DNA of 64,000 bases from Doris montereyensis (lineage: Eukaryota; Mollusca; Gastropoda; Nudibranchia; Dorididae), in contig JAXRKP010000630.1 in the NCBI GenBank assembly GCA_037039925.1, positions 65,001-129,000 of the forward strand. The letters run 5' to 3'. Shown here one piece after another: positions 1 through 16,734 of this stretch. Below the pieces are notes generated by a model, which ran no database searches, was not told the DNA's origin, and saw only the letters and a list, made by a program, of their open reading frames with translations. A program made the position numbers and the translations under genes. Position 1 is the first letter of the stretch. The number at the start of each line of letters is the position of its first letter.

Positions 1-78
1 GAGGAAACAAGATAAAAAAATAAGTAAAAGGTGAAGAAAAAATGTAGGACCTACCAGCATCGCCCTCCAAGTGTCCAG
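1..78 (+). repeat. Partial copy of the AGTAGGACCTACCAGC interspersed family
   Basis: It reads GAGGAAACAAGATAAAA and later TGTAGGACCTACCAGCATC, the right half of a short repeat found about ten times in this window. Confidence 0.6.
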
Positions 79-269
79 TTTTCTGAAAGGAATTATGAGA
101 ACTGAAAATACAGAAAATTGGCATAGTATGACCTAGGCCCTACATTTGGAGCAAAGGTTAAGCAAGAGTATGACGATTGAAGACTGACATTTCCTACCAT
201 TGAAGTGACTGACTACAGCTGCAGTGTAGGTCCTTTTTTTGGTAAATTAAATATATATATATATATATT

Positions 270-570
270 TCAAGGCTGTTACGGTTCTTAGAGCCGGAGC
301 TTATCCCGGTTTCTATAGCGTGAAGCGGAACAGGTGATAATAATCACCTCCTGGACAGAACGTTTGTCTGGCGCAATTTTTTCTCCCAAGTTAGTACTTG
401 TACCCATTTGCACCTGGGTCGAGCGGGGAAAATGCGTGTTAAAAATGTCTTTCCCAACAAACAAAAACACAACGTCGGATCTAGCTTTGCTAGAATTCGA
501 ACCCGGGACCTCATGATCCCTAGTCCAGCAGCCTTTACCACTTGGCCACTGACTCCACATTTTAGGTTGG
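270..570 (-). repeat. tRNA-derived SINE, family 1
   Basis: On the minus strand it begins with a tRNA-like head: an A-box-like TGGCCAAGTGG and a B-box GGTTCGAATTC. A body shared with copies at 23229-23460 and 57325-57640 follows, including CCGGAGCTTATCCCGGTTT on the plus strand. It ends in a TA microsatellite. It is not a functional tRNA because the fold downstream of the B-box is replaced by SINE body. Confidence 0.72.
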
Positions 571-689
571 TCCGATATGTTTACTGTAATGATCTAGTCT
601 ACTGAACTCATTTTAATGTCGCTGACACAACACTGTGGTGACACGTGTAATACGAGTAGTTCAATTTATGCAAGCTGTGCTTTTCCTAT

Positions 690-870
690 TATTGAGAGAC
701 TCTGTAGTCCAGGGGCAAGGTGTCGGTCTCTCAACCAAAAGGTAGTGGGTTCGAGCCCCGATGACGGTTGAACAAATTTTCTCGAGTTTTTTTCGAGTAA
801 ACCCCCCCCCCCGGCCCGGTCCAGGAAGGTATTGCGCCTAGTCCCATCGGAGACGGGTGATAACAAAAAA
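690..870 (+). repeat. tRNA-derived SINE-like element, family 2
   Basis: It contains GTAGTCCAGGGGCAAGG (A-box-like) and GGGTTCGAGCCCC (B-box) about 35 bases apart, followed by unrelated body and a C-rich run. Only one copy was noticed here. Confidence 0.5.
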
Positions 871-995
871 GCTCCACTGTGCAGATCACAACACTCTGTG
901 CACGTTCAAGATCTCTTTGTTGTTTACATGGCAGTCCGGCCAAAATCAAAAAATCCTACCAAAATCCCCGAGATCACCTTTATTGTGGATGTGGG

Positions 996-1133
996 TAAAT
1001 CAAATCAAATCAAATCAAATCAAATCAAATCAAATCAAATCAAATCAAATCAAATCAAATCATATCAAATCAAATCAAATCAAATCATATCAAATCAAAT
1101 CAAATCAAATCAAATCAAATCAAACCAAATCAA
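996..1133 (+). repeat. (AAATC)n pentanucleotide microsatellite
   Basis: About 27 copies of AAATC with a few T or C substitutions lie immediately upstream of the BRSK exon acceptor at 1160. Confidence 0.95.
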
Positions 1134-1160
1134 GAAATGTCCCTGCTGTGTCCCTTCCAG

Positions 1161-5220
<4,060 letters not shown>

Positions 5221-6480
5221 CACAAGATTTCTTTTTAATATGACACTCTGTTATTTATATATTATTATGTATGATATCTTTTCTTTTCTTTTGGCAACGT
5301 GAGCTGTACAAAAAGTTGTTAAATGAATATGTTGCATGGTTCTTTTTTTTTTTTTTTTTTTGTTTAATCATTTGTTGTATTATACTATCTTTAAAAGCAA
5401 TGGCAAAGCTATAGCATAAATTTTTTTAAGTTTGTGAATGTGTACAAACAAAAACACACATGATGTTGTGTGTCTGAGTCTAAGTGTGTAAAATGTTGGC
5501 AGCGTGACAGTTTATAGGTCTAGGGCTTTCAACGATGACTTGTGGATGCTTTTCCTTCACAGTGTGTGTGTGTGTGTGTGTCGAGTGTAACCGTGAACAT
5601 ATTATTGAGAAAATTAATGAGCATATTATTATGTAATAATATTTGTAAAAATCTGAACTGATGGAATACTAATTTTGTTTGTATGTTTGAACGCAAGCAC
5701 ACCGGAAATAAGAAGTTGAAAATGGAGACACAACTTACTGTGGGTCCTGATTATAAAGAAAGAGAATACTGTCTGAGATATGTGTGGCTGCCCCATGTCA
5801 GTGTCATCAGATTCAATGTTAAAACTGTGTGTACATGATTATGCATTTTTTTAAAGTATGTATACTATAGTGAATATTCGTTATGTCATGTTGTCTTGGT
5901 GGTATCGGAATCGTAGCATGTAAATATGTATTTTGTCAGCTTAGACTATCTCTATGTGTCTAATGAGCGGCTAGCTGTGCAAACGCAAGCCATGTTATTT
6001 CAGTCAAGATCTGTAGCTCAAGGTGTTGGAAATTTAAACAAGAAGATTATTTCCATGGCTTAAATATAAGGTGGTAGTTGTGAAGAGTGGTGAATTTGAT
6101 TGAGTCAAACTTATACATAATAATATGTATCTGATATGATAGAATGTGGGTTGTTTTATTTGGTGATCAGTGGCTGCTTTCATAACCTTGACATTGTGTT
6201 TTGTATTCGTTCCAATTCTAGCTTTTTTGTACTCAAACATTTTACACTTACTCAAATGCTTTCAGGAGAGACATGGAAACCAGGATCATAATATTCAAAA
6301 GTGAATGAAGATCTTAGATAAAGACAGCAACAAAATGCGGCAGGTTTAAACACCATGATGAAATACACTGCAGTCACGTCGTGGGGATTTGGTTAAATTG
6401 AGTTTCAACGCGTGGAGTAGGACAATACGTTGAAAGTGAATTACGACACATGACATAAGTTTCATTCCTTTCTGTCTTTC
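5221..6480 (+). other. Downstream flank / presumed 3' UTR of BRSK
   Basis: AT-rich sequence with a T20 run near 5342 and a TG run near 5563. There is no open frame of interest. Part of it is probably 3' UTR, but no polyadenylation site can be assigned with confidence. Confidence 0.4.
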
Positions 6481-6508
6481 CAATGAAATTGCTTCTCCTC
6501 TTACAGAG

Positions 6509-6582
<74 letters not shown>

Positions 6583-6850
6583 ATTCCATTCCAATGAAAT
6601 TGCTTCTCCTTTTACAAAACAGCATACATGTATATGTATGTCTTTCAATGAAATTGCTTCTCCTTTTACAAAACAGCATACATGTATATGTATGTCTTTC
6701 CAATGAAATTGCTTCTCCTTTTACAAAACAGCATACATGTATATGTATGTCTTTCCAATGAAATTGCTTCTCCTTTTACAAAAACAGCATTCATGTATAT
6801 GTATGTCTTTCCAATAAAATTGCTTCTCCTTTTACAAAGTAGGATTCAGA
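6480..6850 (+). repeat. 55-bp tandem repeat interrupted by (TA)n
   Basis: About six copies of a unit beginning TGAAATTGCTTCTCC and ending TGTATGTCTTTCCAA. A (TA)n tract at 6511-6580 sits inside the first copies, where the unit's own ACATGTATATGTATG segment lies. This suggests the dinucleotide grew from that segment. Confidence 0.88.
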
Positions 6851-6904
6851 AATGTGCTTTCCAGTAGAAATTGCATGTTTTATTCTTAGTTAAAGGAGCA
6901 TTCA

Positions 6905-7135
6905 GGTATAATGTCATGTTGTCTGTCCAAATAACACATGTAGAGAAACTCGTATAATGTCATGTTGTCTGTCCAAATAACACATGTAGAGAAACACGTA
7001 TAATGTCATGTTGTCTGTCCAAATAACACATGTAGAGAAACTCGTATAATGTCATGTTGTCTGTCCAAATAACACATGTAGAGAAACACGTATAATGTCA
7101 TGTTGTCTGTCCAAATAACACATGTAGCGAAACGC
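6905..7135 (+). repeat. 46-bp tandem repeat, five copies
   Basis: The unit runs from TATAATGTCATGTTGTCTG to CATGTAGAGAAACTCG and is almost identical between copies, with CTCG/CACG alternating between successive copies. This suggests a 92-bp two-unit duplication step. Confidence 0.93.
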
Positions 7136-7408
7136 GTTAAACCTTTAAAGAATGCTGGGGGTGGGGTGGGGGTAATTATCAGAAAAAAAGAGCATCCTGG
7201 TTGAAGAGAAACCCAGAAAAAAAATGTAAACATTCAATAATGTACAGTGAGCCCCCATAACGTGTCATTTGCTATCCCATATATTATGTCCTGATACATC
7301 TTTTACATATATTTCAAAACTATACTAACTATACTATTCCTTTCACTAGCTCTTTTGTGACCAACTTTCCGACATGTGATATACTGTAATATTGTATTTT
7401 GAACATGC

Positions 7409-7515
<107 letters not shown>

Positions 7516-7779
7516 CAGTAATTTCACATTTCATCCATTGCTTATATTGTATAGTGCGTCCATAGAGAAGTAAATGTCATGAGGCATTGATGACTGTGAA
7601 GGGAATGAACACATTCCAAGCGTTATAGAAAAGAAGAGTCAATGTTAGAAGATTAGAATTCTATTTAACTGATTTTGAATATGAAAAATATTGCCGCATG
7701 TTGCCTGAGGAAAATGTGTTCAAACTAATTGACATATGATACACATATTCACTAGTGAGTCAGTTTTGCTCTGCATGAG

Positions 7780-8795
7780 ACGTTGTAGCTTGTAGCAAGG
7801 AGGCGTTGTAGCTTGTAGCAAGGAGGCGTTTAGCTTGTAGCAAGGAGGCGTTGTAGCTTGTAGCAAGGAGGCGTTGTTGCTTGTAGCAAGGAAGCGTTGT
7901 AGCTTGTAGCAAGGAGGCGTTGTAGCTTGTAGCAAGGAGGCGTTGTAGCTTGTAGCAATGAGCCGTTGTTGCTTGTAGCAAGGAGGCGTTGTAGCTTGTA
8001 GCAAGGAGGCGTTGTAGCTTGTAGCAAGGAAGCGTTGTAGCTTGTAGCAAGGAGGCGTTGTAGCTTGTAGCAAGGAGGCGTTGTTGCTTGTAGCAAGGAG
8101 GCGCTGTAGCTCGTAGCAATGAGCCGTTGTAGCTTGTAGCAAGGAGCCGTTGTAGCTTGTAGCAAGGAGGCGTTGTAGCTTGTAGCAAGGAGCGTTGTAG
8201 CTTGTAGCAAGGAGGCGTTGTAGCTTGTAGCAAGGAAGGCGTTGTAGCTTGTAGCAAGGAGGCATTTGTAGCAAGGAGGCATTTGTAGCAAGGAGGCATT
8301 TGTAGCAAGGAGGCATTTGTAGCAAGGAGGCATTTGTAGCATTTGTAGCAAGGAGGCGTTGTAGCTTGTAGCAAGGAGGCGTTGTAGCTTGTAGCAAGGA
8401 GGCGTTGTAGCAAGGAGGCGTTGTAGCTTGTAGCAAGGAAGCGCTGTAGCTTGTAGCAAGGAGGCATTTGTAGCAAGGAGGCGTTGTAGCTTGTAGCAAG
8501 GAGGCGTTGTAGCTGGTAGCAAGGAGGCGTTGTAGCTTGTAGCAAGGAGGCGTTGTAGCTTGTAGCAAGGAGGCGTTGTAGCTTGTAGCAAGGAGGCGTT
8601 GTAGCTTGTAGCAAGGAGGCGCTGTAGCTTGTAGCAAGGAGGCATTTGTAGCAAGGAGGCGTTGTAGCTTGTAGCAAGGAGGCATTTGTAGCAAGGAGGC
8701 GTTGTAGCTTGTAGCAGCAAGGAGGCGTTGTAGCTTGTAGCAAGGAGGCGTTGTTGCTTGTAGCAAGGAGGCGTTGTAGCTTGTATCAAGGAGGC
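7780..8795 (+). repeat. 23-bp satellite with shortened variants
   Basis: About 45 copies of the unit GTTGTAGCTTGTAGCAAGGAGGC, plus shorter 14-bp variants lacking the middle GTAGCTTG (clustered at 8265-8350). The array stops where a family 3 SINE head begins (8795). All three minus frames are open for more than 320 codons, which reflects the lack of stop triplets in the unit and not a gene. Confidence 0.95.
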
Positions 8796-9140
8796 GGTGT
8801 AACCAAACCGTAGTGTTGTGAGTCTGTAACCACGACGACACTGGTTCAAACCTCATGGCTAGCCCAGGTGGGTTTTTTTCACAACGTTGTACTCTTAGGA
8901 AAGGTATTTCACTCTGCTTTTATCGTTTGACTTAGGTGTGAATGAATATCCAGCTATAGGTAGAGACAAATCTTGTCAGACTGCAGGTACGAAACACCTA
9001 ACAAGATGATGTGCAGTATATTCCCCCAGGGAGTTGAGAAGGATTTTGAACGAAGTGGCCTGCTGGGTGGGAGATAAATGATATACAGTCGGTGAGCCTG
9101 CATTTTTGCGGGCATATGGACTATAAATCCGTCTTTGTTT
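8795..9140 (+). repeat. tRNA-derived SINE, family 3
   Basis: Head with the B-box-like GGTTCAAACCTC. The body includes AGGAAAGGTATTTCACTCTGC, GTGTGAATGAATATCCAGCTA and CTGCTGGGTGGGAGATAAATGA. It aligns along its length with copies at 26670-26995 (+), 26265-26590 (-) and 58025-58225 (-). Confidence 0.78.
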
Positions 9141-9576
9141 TATATGTACAATTATATGTTGAATGAGGTAAAGTCTGTCCTTACCACCATTACTTGCTAT
9201 ATGTGCCAAAAGTGTTCGAAATTTTAGGAATATAACTAGGAATACCATAGTTTCACTGGACATGAACATGTTCTTATCGAAACATCATTGTACTTACAAA
9301 GTTTAACTGATCTGAATTCAAATGCTCTCCTCGTAGTTTGATTAAACAGCAACGAAAGAATAACGAACGTTTGTCATGTGGTCTTAAGTCTAATATGAAA
9401 GCTTGTCCGTGGAAGAGAACAAAAAACTAATTAACAAAAAAAAAGAGTTGAATATACCAAACAGTAGCTATTGAGTTAGACGGAGGCATTTTCTGATTAT
9501 TGCAATTCAGCTTATTGCAATTTCTGTTCAATTGTAACTTTTTCACCAAAGTCTAAATAATCTCTATATATTTTTT

Positions 9577-9578
<2 letters not shown>
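9140..9578. other. Spacer without recognised features
   Basis: AT-rich sequence between the family 3 SINE and the TTC tract. I see no exon, repeat family or RNA gene in it. Confidence 0.5.
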
Positions 9579-9609
<31 letters not shown>

Positions 9610-9884
9610 CTTCTTCTTCTTCTTCTTCTTCTTCTTCTTCTTCTTCTTCTTCTTCTTCTTCTTCTTCTTCTTCTTCTTCTTCTTCTTCTTCTTCTTCTTC
9701 TTCTTCTTCTTCTTCTTCTTCTTCTTCTTCTTCTTCTTCTTCTTCTTCTTCTTCTTCTTCTTCTTCTTCTTCTTCTTCTTCTTCTTCTTCTTCTTCTTCT
9801 TCTTCTTTTTCTTCTTCTTCTTCTTCTTCTTCTTCTTCTTCTTCTTCTTCTTCTTCTTCTTCTTCTTCTTCTTCTTCTTCTTCT

Positions 9885-9916
<32 letters not shown>

Positions 9917-10002
9917 CTCTTCTTCCTCTTCTTCTCCTTCTTCTTCTTCTTCTTCTTCTTCTTCTTCTTCTTCTTCTTCTTCTTCTTCTTCTTCTTCTTC
10001 TT

Positions 10003-10033
<31 letters not shown>

Positions 10034-10062
10034 TTCTTCTTCTTCTTCTTCTTCTTCTTTTC
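9579..10062 (+). repeat. Very long (TTC)n / (GAA)n tract
   Basis: About 485 bases of TTC repeats with a few TCC and TTT interruptions (clustered at 9906-9940). It is pure polypyrimidine on the plus strand. The poly-Arg and poly-Lys open frames on the minus strand are artefacts of the repeat. Confidence 0.98.
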
Positions 10063-11710
10063 CTTCCACAAGACTGCCTCCCATTTTCCCTGCCTACAAA
10101 ATAGCTGCTACAGTTATTTTTACCGCCTGAAATGCAAGGGACTATGTGTAGACCCCGTAAAAGGAGACACAATATTGAGTCATTCCAGCGCCAATGAGCA
10201 TCTCTGATAAAATGGCGGTAATAGTGAGATAGAGTAAGCGATAGGGGTCGAAACTGTCAATATCATTGAATTAAACTTTATAAAGACTATATCGTACAAA
10301 CTTTTAATGTGTCACACGAAGAAAATCAGAAGAGGGTTAATAAATGTCAACGCCATTAACTGTGATTTATGTTTGACTGTGTCTACTACCTAATCAACTT
10401 TGAGATTAAAAAGATCACTCACCCTGTATCATATTGTATGGTTTTGCTGTTGCTTTTTACTAGTGTGTGGATCACATTGGGAATTGAATGGCATTGACAA
10501 GTGAAGAAAGAGATATCTCCAGAGTCTAAATTAGTATATAAACAAACTGTACTGCTAAAGAAATACATGCAAGGCCTTAATTTAGCCTTCTTGTATAACA
10601 CATCAGTATTTTGAAAATAGAACTGAAATATGCCAGTATGGCGAAATCTTGTGGATTATATATAGCAAGGGGACAATTTAAGAACGATTCTTCATTTTAA
10701 GTTTCTTCAATGTATCTTTTGTTCAGTTTTAATTTCTACTTTGATAGTCGTTCCACTTGAGATAAAAATGTGTCACTCAATTTTGTATTACATTTTTTTT
10801 CCTTTTTGTTTTCTTTGTGTCATATATAATTTTGTCAAGTCTACACAATTGATTTTAAAAGAAAACAAACAACAACTTTTCATTGAACAAGATTTGAGAT
10901 ACCAATCCCACTAACCTAAGGGAAAATTTGTCAACTTCCTATGTATAAGCTTTGTAATTTTTGTTGTAAGAACACAAAGTTAATTAATTGAACATAGTAA
11001 ATGCTCTGTAAGATAATATGGAATGGGACCACAAATTGATTTTGTTTTAAAGAAAATCAATGGTTTCCAATTTTTGAGATAAAATGCCTGAAAGCAACAG
11101 ACAAGCTTTCATTACAATATTGAAAATTATATTGTGTTTATTACGTCCGATAGTTTATTCCAAACCAACGGAAAGTTTCTCCTTGATTTGTGTTATCTCA
11201 TCTACCTCTATGACTGCAAGGTAAAAAAAAATAAAAGTAAAAGTTGCAGGTTGTTTTGTTGGGGTTCGGTGGGGGGGGAGGGAGTTTGTGAAGTTTTTTT
11301 TTATGTGGTGGGGGGTTAACATCAGGAAAATACCAAGTGAGGCAAGTGGTGTATGGTTGTGTAAAAGTACCCACAAAAAAAACAATAAATTAAGTGTTGT
11401 CTTTAATATGCATTTGAAATTTTGAGTCAGTGATTGAAAACCCAATGATACAAATGAATAAATATGATCATGAAAAAAACGTAGTGTGGGAGCTCTGACC
11501 AATGAACACTAGCATGATAACACAGACAGACACATCTATTGTAAAGGATAAACAAAACTTCAAAACCACTCAATATGATGCAGGCTTCTTGATATCAGGT
11601 GAGACATCAGCATAGAACGTCATAGATGTGTTCAGCAGGTGTTTTAGAGTTTTGATTTTACGACTACTCTCGCCAATTGTTGCTTAAATAGTCTAATACA
11701 GAGAATATAT
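10063..11710. other. AT-rich spacer
   Basis: No gene, exon pair or known repeat was recognised. A G-run occurs at 11269-11278 and several A/T runs elsewhere. It may be untranslated or intergenic sequence. Confidence 0.4.
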
Positions 11711-11714
11711 CTGT

Positions 11715-12205
11715 TTTGTGCTTTTGCGACTGGTCAAAAGCATGTTGGAATAGTGCCAACAAAAGCTTTTGCGACTGGTCAAAACCATATTGGAATGGTG
11801 CCACAAAAGCTTTTGCAACTGGACAAAACCATGTTGGAATAGTGCCACAAAAAGCTTTTGCGACTGGTCAAAACCATGTTGGAATGGTGCCAACAAAGCT
11901 TTTGCGACTGGTCAAAACCATGTTGGAATAGTGCAAACAAAAGCTTTTGCGACTGGTCAAAACCATGTTGGAATAGTGCCAACAAAAGCTTTTGCGACTG
12001 GTCAAAACCATGTTGGAATAGTGCAAACAAAAGCTTTTGCGACTGGTCAAAACCATGTTGGAATAAGTTTTTGCGATTGGTCAAAACCATGTTGGGATAG
12101 TGCCAACAAAAGCTTTTTTGCGACTGGCCAAAACCATGTTGGAATGGTGCCAACAAAAGCTTTTGCGACTGGCCAAAACCATGAATGGTGCCAACAAGAG
12201 CCTTT
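11715..12205 (+). repeat. 45-bp tandem repeat, about eleven copies
   Basis: The unit begins CAAAAGCTTTTGCGACTGG and ends TGGAATAGTGCCAA. Copies differ at ATAGTG/ATGGTG and GCCAAC/GCAAAC, and some have lost 12 or more bases. CAAAAGCTTTTG in the unit is a perfect 12-base palindrome. The 15-residue open repeats on both strands are incidental. Confidence 0.93.
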
Positions 12206-14540
12206 TCAGCAAATAAAGGGGCCATTCTAGTATCAAGTGTTGTTCGCTGTAGTAAGCTCTTTTAATGTTTTTATTGGTCTTAATAGTAACTAATGTATCG
12301 TAAAAGTTTACGGAAGGCAAAATATATGAAGGTTTTACGTCATGTATAAATCAAAACATATTGGTTCCACAAGTCATGCTTTACTCTGTCATCAGTTTAT
12401 TTTAGCTATTGAATATTTGCCCTACCTGTGACAATGACATTGACATTCTCACTTTTCAAAAACAATACAACATTACGGTATTTTCTCTGATATTGCTAAA
12501 TAGTCAAGGTGAAGTGGTTGACTTTCAAATTTTCATTTATTATTCCCGAACTTTTTTTCTCTGTTTTATCCATTTTCCAAACCAGGGGACCAAGCATGAA
12601 ACTATTTGCATCACGTGTAGTTATCTCTTTCAATAATTGCTACATTTGTTTCACGATTTTATATCGCAGCAAACATCACTACCTCCTGAAAAAGAGAGAG
12701 TCTAATTCAAAACATTGCCATAATAGTGTCACAATGGCATTTCCTTTTCTTTTGTTTTGAATGAGTGCGTGTGTGTGTGTGTGTGTGTTTATGTGTCATT
12801 GGATGTGTGTGTATGTGTCTTTATGCGTCATTGGATGTGTGTACGTGTGTCTTTATGTGTCATTGGATATGTGTATGTGTCTTTATGTGTCATTGGATGT
12901 GTGTGTGTGTGTGCGTATGTATGGTAGTTAAGTGAGTGTGTGTAGTTTGTCTCCTTTGTGTGAAATGATGTGATCTGTGGGAAATGATAGTCTATGATTG
13001 TGTTATATGATATGAAAATAGATATTGCCCTGTTTAGATAGAAATACCCGACTTGTCTTTTTTACTTAGAGAAAACAAATGTGAGGAAATTTGATTTGTG
13101 TTGTACATAATACATTGTACTGTTATTTTGCCCAATAAGTTGAGATTGTGAAGGTTTGAAAGTTATATTGCTATGTGTCCTTTACATTTTATTCCTGTCT
13201 GTAAAAGATTTATTATCAATGTCTCGTTGTGATGAAGACAAGAAAAGAACACCATATATTGTTTTCACTCAACTTAATTAAAACGGCTTTCAGCTTCTTA
13301 TCATTTTGTTCAGATGAGAGTGAGAGGTTGTCTGCTACTTGATAAGATATGCAAGGTTATGAAACCTCCATTTTTGATTTGTGTACTTTTATTTTTAATG
13401 GAAGACTTTTTACTACAAAACTGAAATATCAATCATTTTATTTGTTGATTTTTTTCATTTAAGAATCACAAGTCTGGCATAATTTCCTTTGATATTTTTT
13501 TACATGTAAATTGATACAGAAGGAATACAATGACGTTTTTGTTACTTAGAGAAAAGATATAAAGGAATTCACTATGTCACATTCAAACTACACTGGCGAA
13601 TCATTTTTCATGTTCATGGTTCTTATCTATTTGAGTATTTGATTACATATTTCTTTCTTCTTCTTTTTTTTATGAAGATTTGTAACAGAAAAATGCCAGT
13701 GTTGGATTTATTGTCAATTTTCATCACTCTATTCTCAAAGACTGAAGTCAGAACTGCAACCATTCTAGATATTGATTTTGGTGTCTGTGATAATACTGTG
13801 TGTCCAGAATAATATATCATATTATATTATATAGATATACATGTACATGCTTGCATCATTGAAATATGTGAGGAGGAAAATGATGTCTTGCGATGGTATC
13901 GCAAATGAATGTTTCATGAATGTATTATTTCCACTGTAGCCGTAGACATTAGAAAAGGTTCAGAATTATGTTGTAAATCTTGAAGATAAATGGAGCTTTT
14001 TTATATTCTCCTTCCTTTTTGTTGTTTTTTTTTTCTAATGACTTTGTAATGGAAAATAATCTGTTGTCAAATTAGAAATCCATATCACCACATAGAAATA
14101 TGTAAAATACAAAATAATAAAGTCATTTGTAAATAGTGTAAAGTTTGTCATCCTAGGTAGATAATATATAGATATGCACTTTATGGAGTAAAAGAGGACT
14201 GACTCACAAGAAACCTACACATAGTAAAAACTAAATTTATATTTTTGATTGTTTGTTTGGTGGGTTTGGGTTTTTTCTTATCTCAATAATTCATAAATTC
14301 AAAGCCGCGTGCATGGCTAAATTGACAATTATTATGTTTTCCCAAGGCATGTCGATTCACTTTTAACAAAGAGAACATTGTGACACTAAGTAACTTAGAA
14401 CCAATCACAATGTAGCCTCGTTATCATACTGTAAGGATGACTTGCCAATGAATTCATTTAAACAAAATTAAAGTATAAAAGTGACATTGTGATGCATTCT
14501 AGAAAATTATATTTGACTTGAATTTTATATGAATGTACAT
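12205..14540. other. AT-rich spacer with a GT-rich minisatellite
   Basis: At 12765-12915 an imperfect repeat of about 35-45 bases (TTTATGTGTCATTGGATGTGT) is embedded in GT repeats. Otherwise the sequence is AT-rich and no coding signal was found. An AATAAA at 14116-14121 is one of several possible polyadenylation signals on the plus strand. Confidence 0.45.
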
Positions 14541-14579
14541 ATAATATATGCATACATACATACATATATCATATTCATG

Positions 14580-14650
14580 TATATTCACATATATGTGTGT
14601 ATGTGTGCATGTGTGTGTGTATGTGTGTGTGTGTGTGTGTGTGTGTATAA
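14580..14650 (+). repeat. (GT)n microsatellite
   Basis: An imperfect ATGTGTG stretch leading into (GT)n. Confidence 0.9.
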
Positions 14651-15381
14651 GTATAAAGATAGATGGACATGTATATAAAATCAATATGTTCATTGACAAT
14701 ACAAAAAAGTTGAACCTTGATGACTGGGTAAGCGAAAAAGATTTATAAATATCATTATGCATTCACACGGTATCGACGAGCACAAAATTAAGTACATTAT
14801 GTATAAATAGTATTTTCACTTTATCATTGCTTTTCATTCTATTTTGCAATCATTTTACTTTGCAGGCTCTCAATCTCATTCTTTGTTCTGCAATGGGTCC
14901 TAGTTCCCTCATATTTTGGCAACAGCATTGCCAAAGGGATTTGGTAAAAGAAATATCATAAATAGAAGAAGAAAGCTTGTGCGTTATCATGTCAATATAG
15001 CTTTACTATATATTATACATGTAGTTGCCAGAAAATGTCTTTTTTTTTTTTTTTTTATGAAAGAAGAGAAGAGAAGAAAACAGATTTACTCAACAGCTGT
15101 AAAAAATGTTTCGGGTTTCCCACATTTTTTTTTCCACAGCTGATCAGTATTTGGAAATTCTTGTGTCTTACTTTGACATTACTGAGAAATAAACAACAAA
15201 TAAGTACTTTCTGTTGTTATGTGTCTCTCTTTTTCTTCGACATTTCTTTGTTAATTTCTATTGTGATGTTGTTCATGTATCATTACATGAACTGGTATTG
15301 ACATTATATTATTAGTATGTGTTATCATTTTTGTTATTGTTTTGTTATTATTATTACGTGCATTATTATTATTATTACTAT

Positions 15382-16156
<775 letters not shown>

Positions 16157-16204
16157 GGTATGGATACTGATCATACTCGGTGTTTCGGTTGGCAGCCTTC
16201 TCTT

Positions 16205-16279
16205 CACTACTACAACTACTAGGACTACTACTACTAGTAGTACTACTACAAGGACTACTACTACAACTACTACTACAAG

Positions 16280-16320
<41 letters not shown>

Positions 16321-16321
16321 T

Positions 16322-16352
<31 letters not shown>

Positions 16353-16392
16353 GCTACTAGTACTACTTCATGTACATGTACTAGTACTACAT
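16205..16392 (+). repeat. (ACT)n tract, inverted relative to the AGT field
   Basis: ACT repeats with scattered ACA and AGT triplets. Because ACT is the complement of AGT, this tract can pair with 15988-16144 across a unique spacer of about 60 bases (GGATACTGATCATACTCGG and onward). Confidence 0.93.
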
Positions 16393-16734
16393 AACTAAAC
16401 TACGTGTCGCAATAGTACACAGCAGAAGAGTGGTTGTAGTTGTAGCAGCAGTACATAAAGTTAAAGTGATAACAATACTAACGACTAACAGACGAAGAGG
16501 AAATTCTTTTTTTTTAGGTTTCCATGCCCGGCTCCTAGGGAAGGGGGCTGGGGTGTTGCTTTTTAGACTTAGGCTTAGAGGTTTAGTTTAGTTTAGTTTA
16601 GTTACGTCCCTGAGCCAAGTCTCGTCGGTCTCACTCTGTGAAAGATGAAGTAAAAAAAAAAGGCACGAAGAAGATGACAAACTGTTTAAAACCAACAGTG
16701 GCTTTCTGAAACAGCCCTGACACTGCTTAGTTCC

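Noticed and set aside
505..555. tRNA gene on the minus strand
   Set aside because: A- and B-box-like sequences are present, but the acceptor stem does not close. The sequence continues into SINE body shared with two other loci.
288..605. Short overlapping open frames on both strands
   Set aside because: They lie wholly within the family 1 SINE.
700..765. tRNA gene on the plus strand
   Set aside because: Only the A- and B-boxes are tRNA-like. No complete cloverleaf could be drawn, and a C-run follows, so it is treated as a SINE head.
7720..8856. Minus-strand open frames of 327-378 codons
   Set aside because: All three frames are open because the 23-bp satellite lacks stop triplets. The peptide repeats are frame-cycled versions of one unit, not a protein.
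9564..10172. Long poly-Arg and poly-Lys open frames on the minus strand
   Set aside because: They are translations of the (TTC)n/(GAA)n microsatellite and have no conserved flanking sequence.
11716..12230. Open frames with a SFCDWSKPCWNSANK-like repeat
   Set aside because: The 45-bp unit is a multiple of three. Open frames occur on both strands, and indels between units break each of them.
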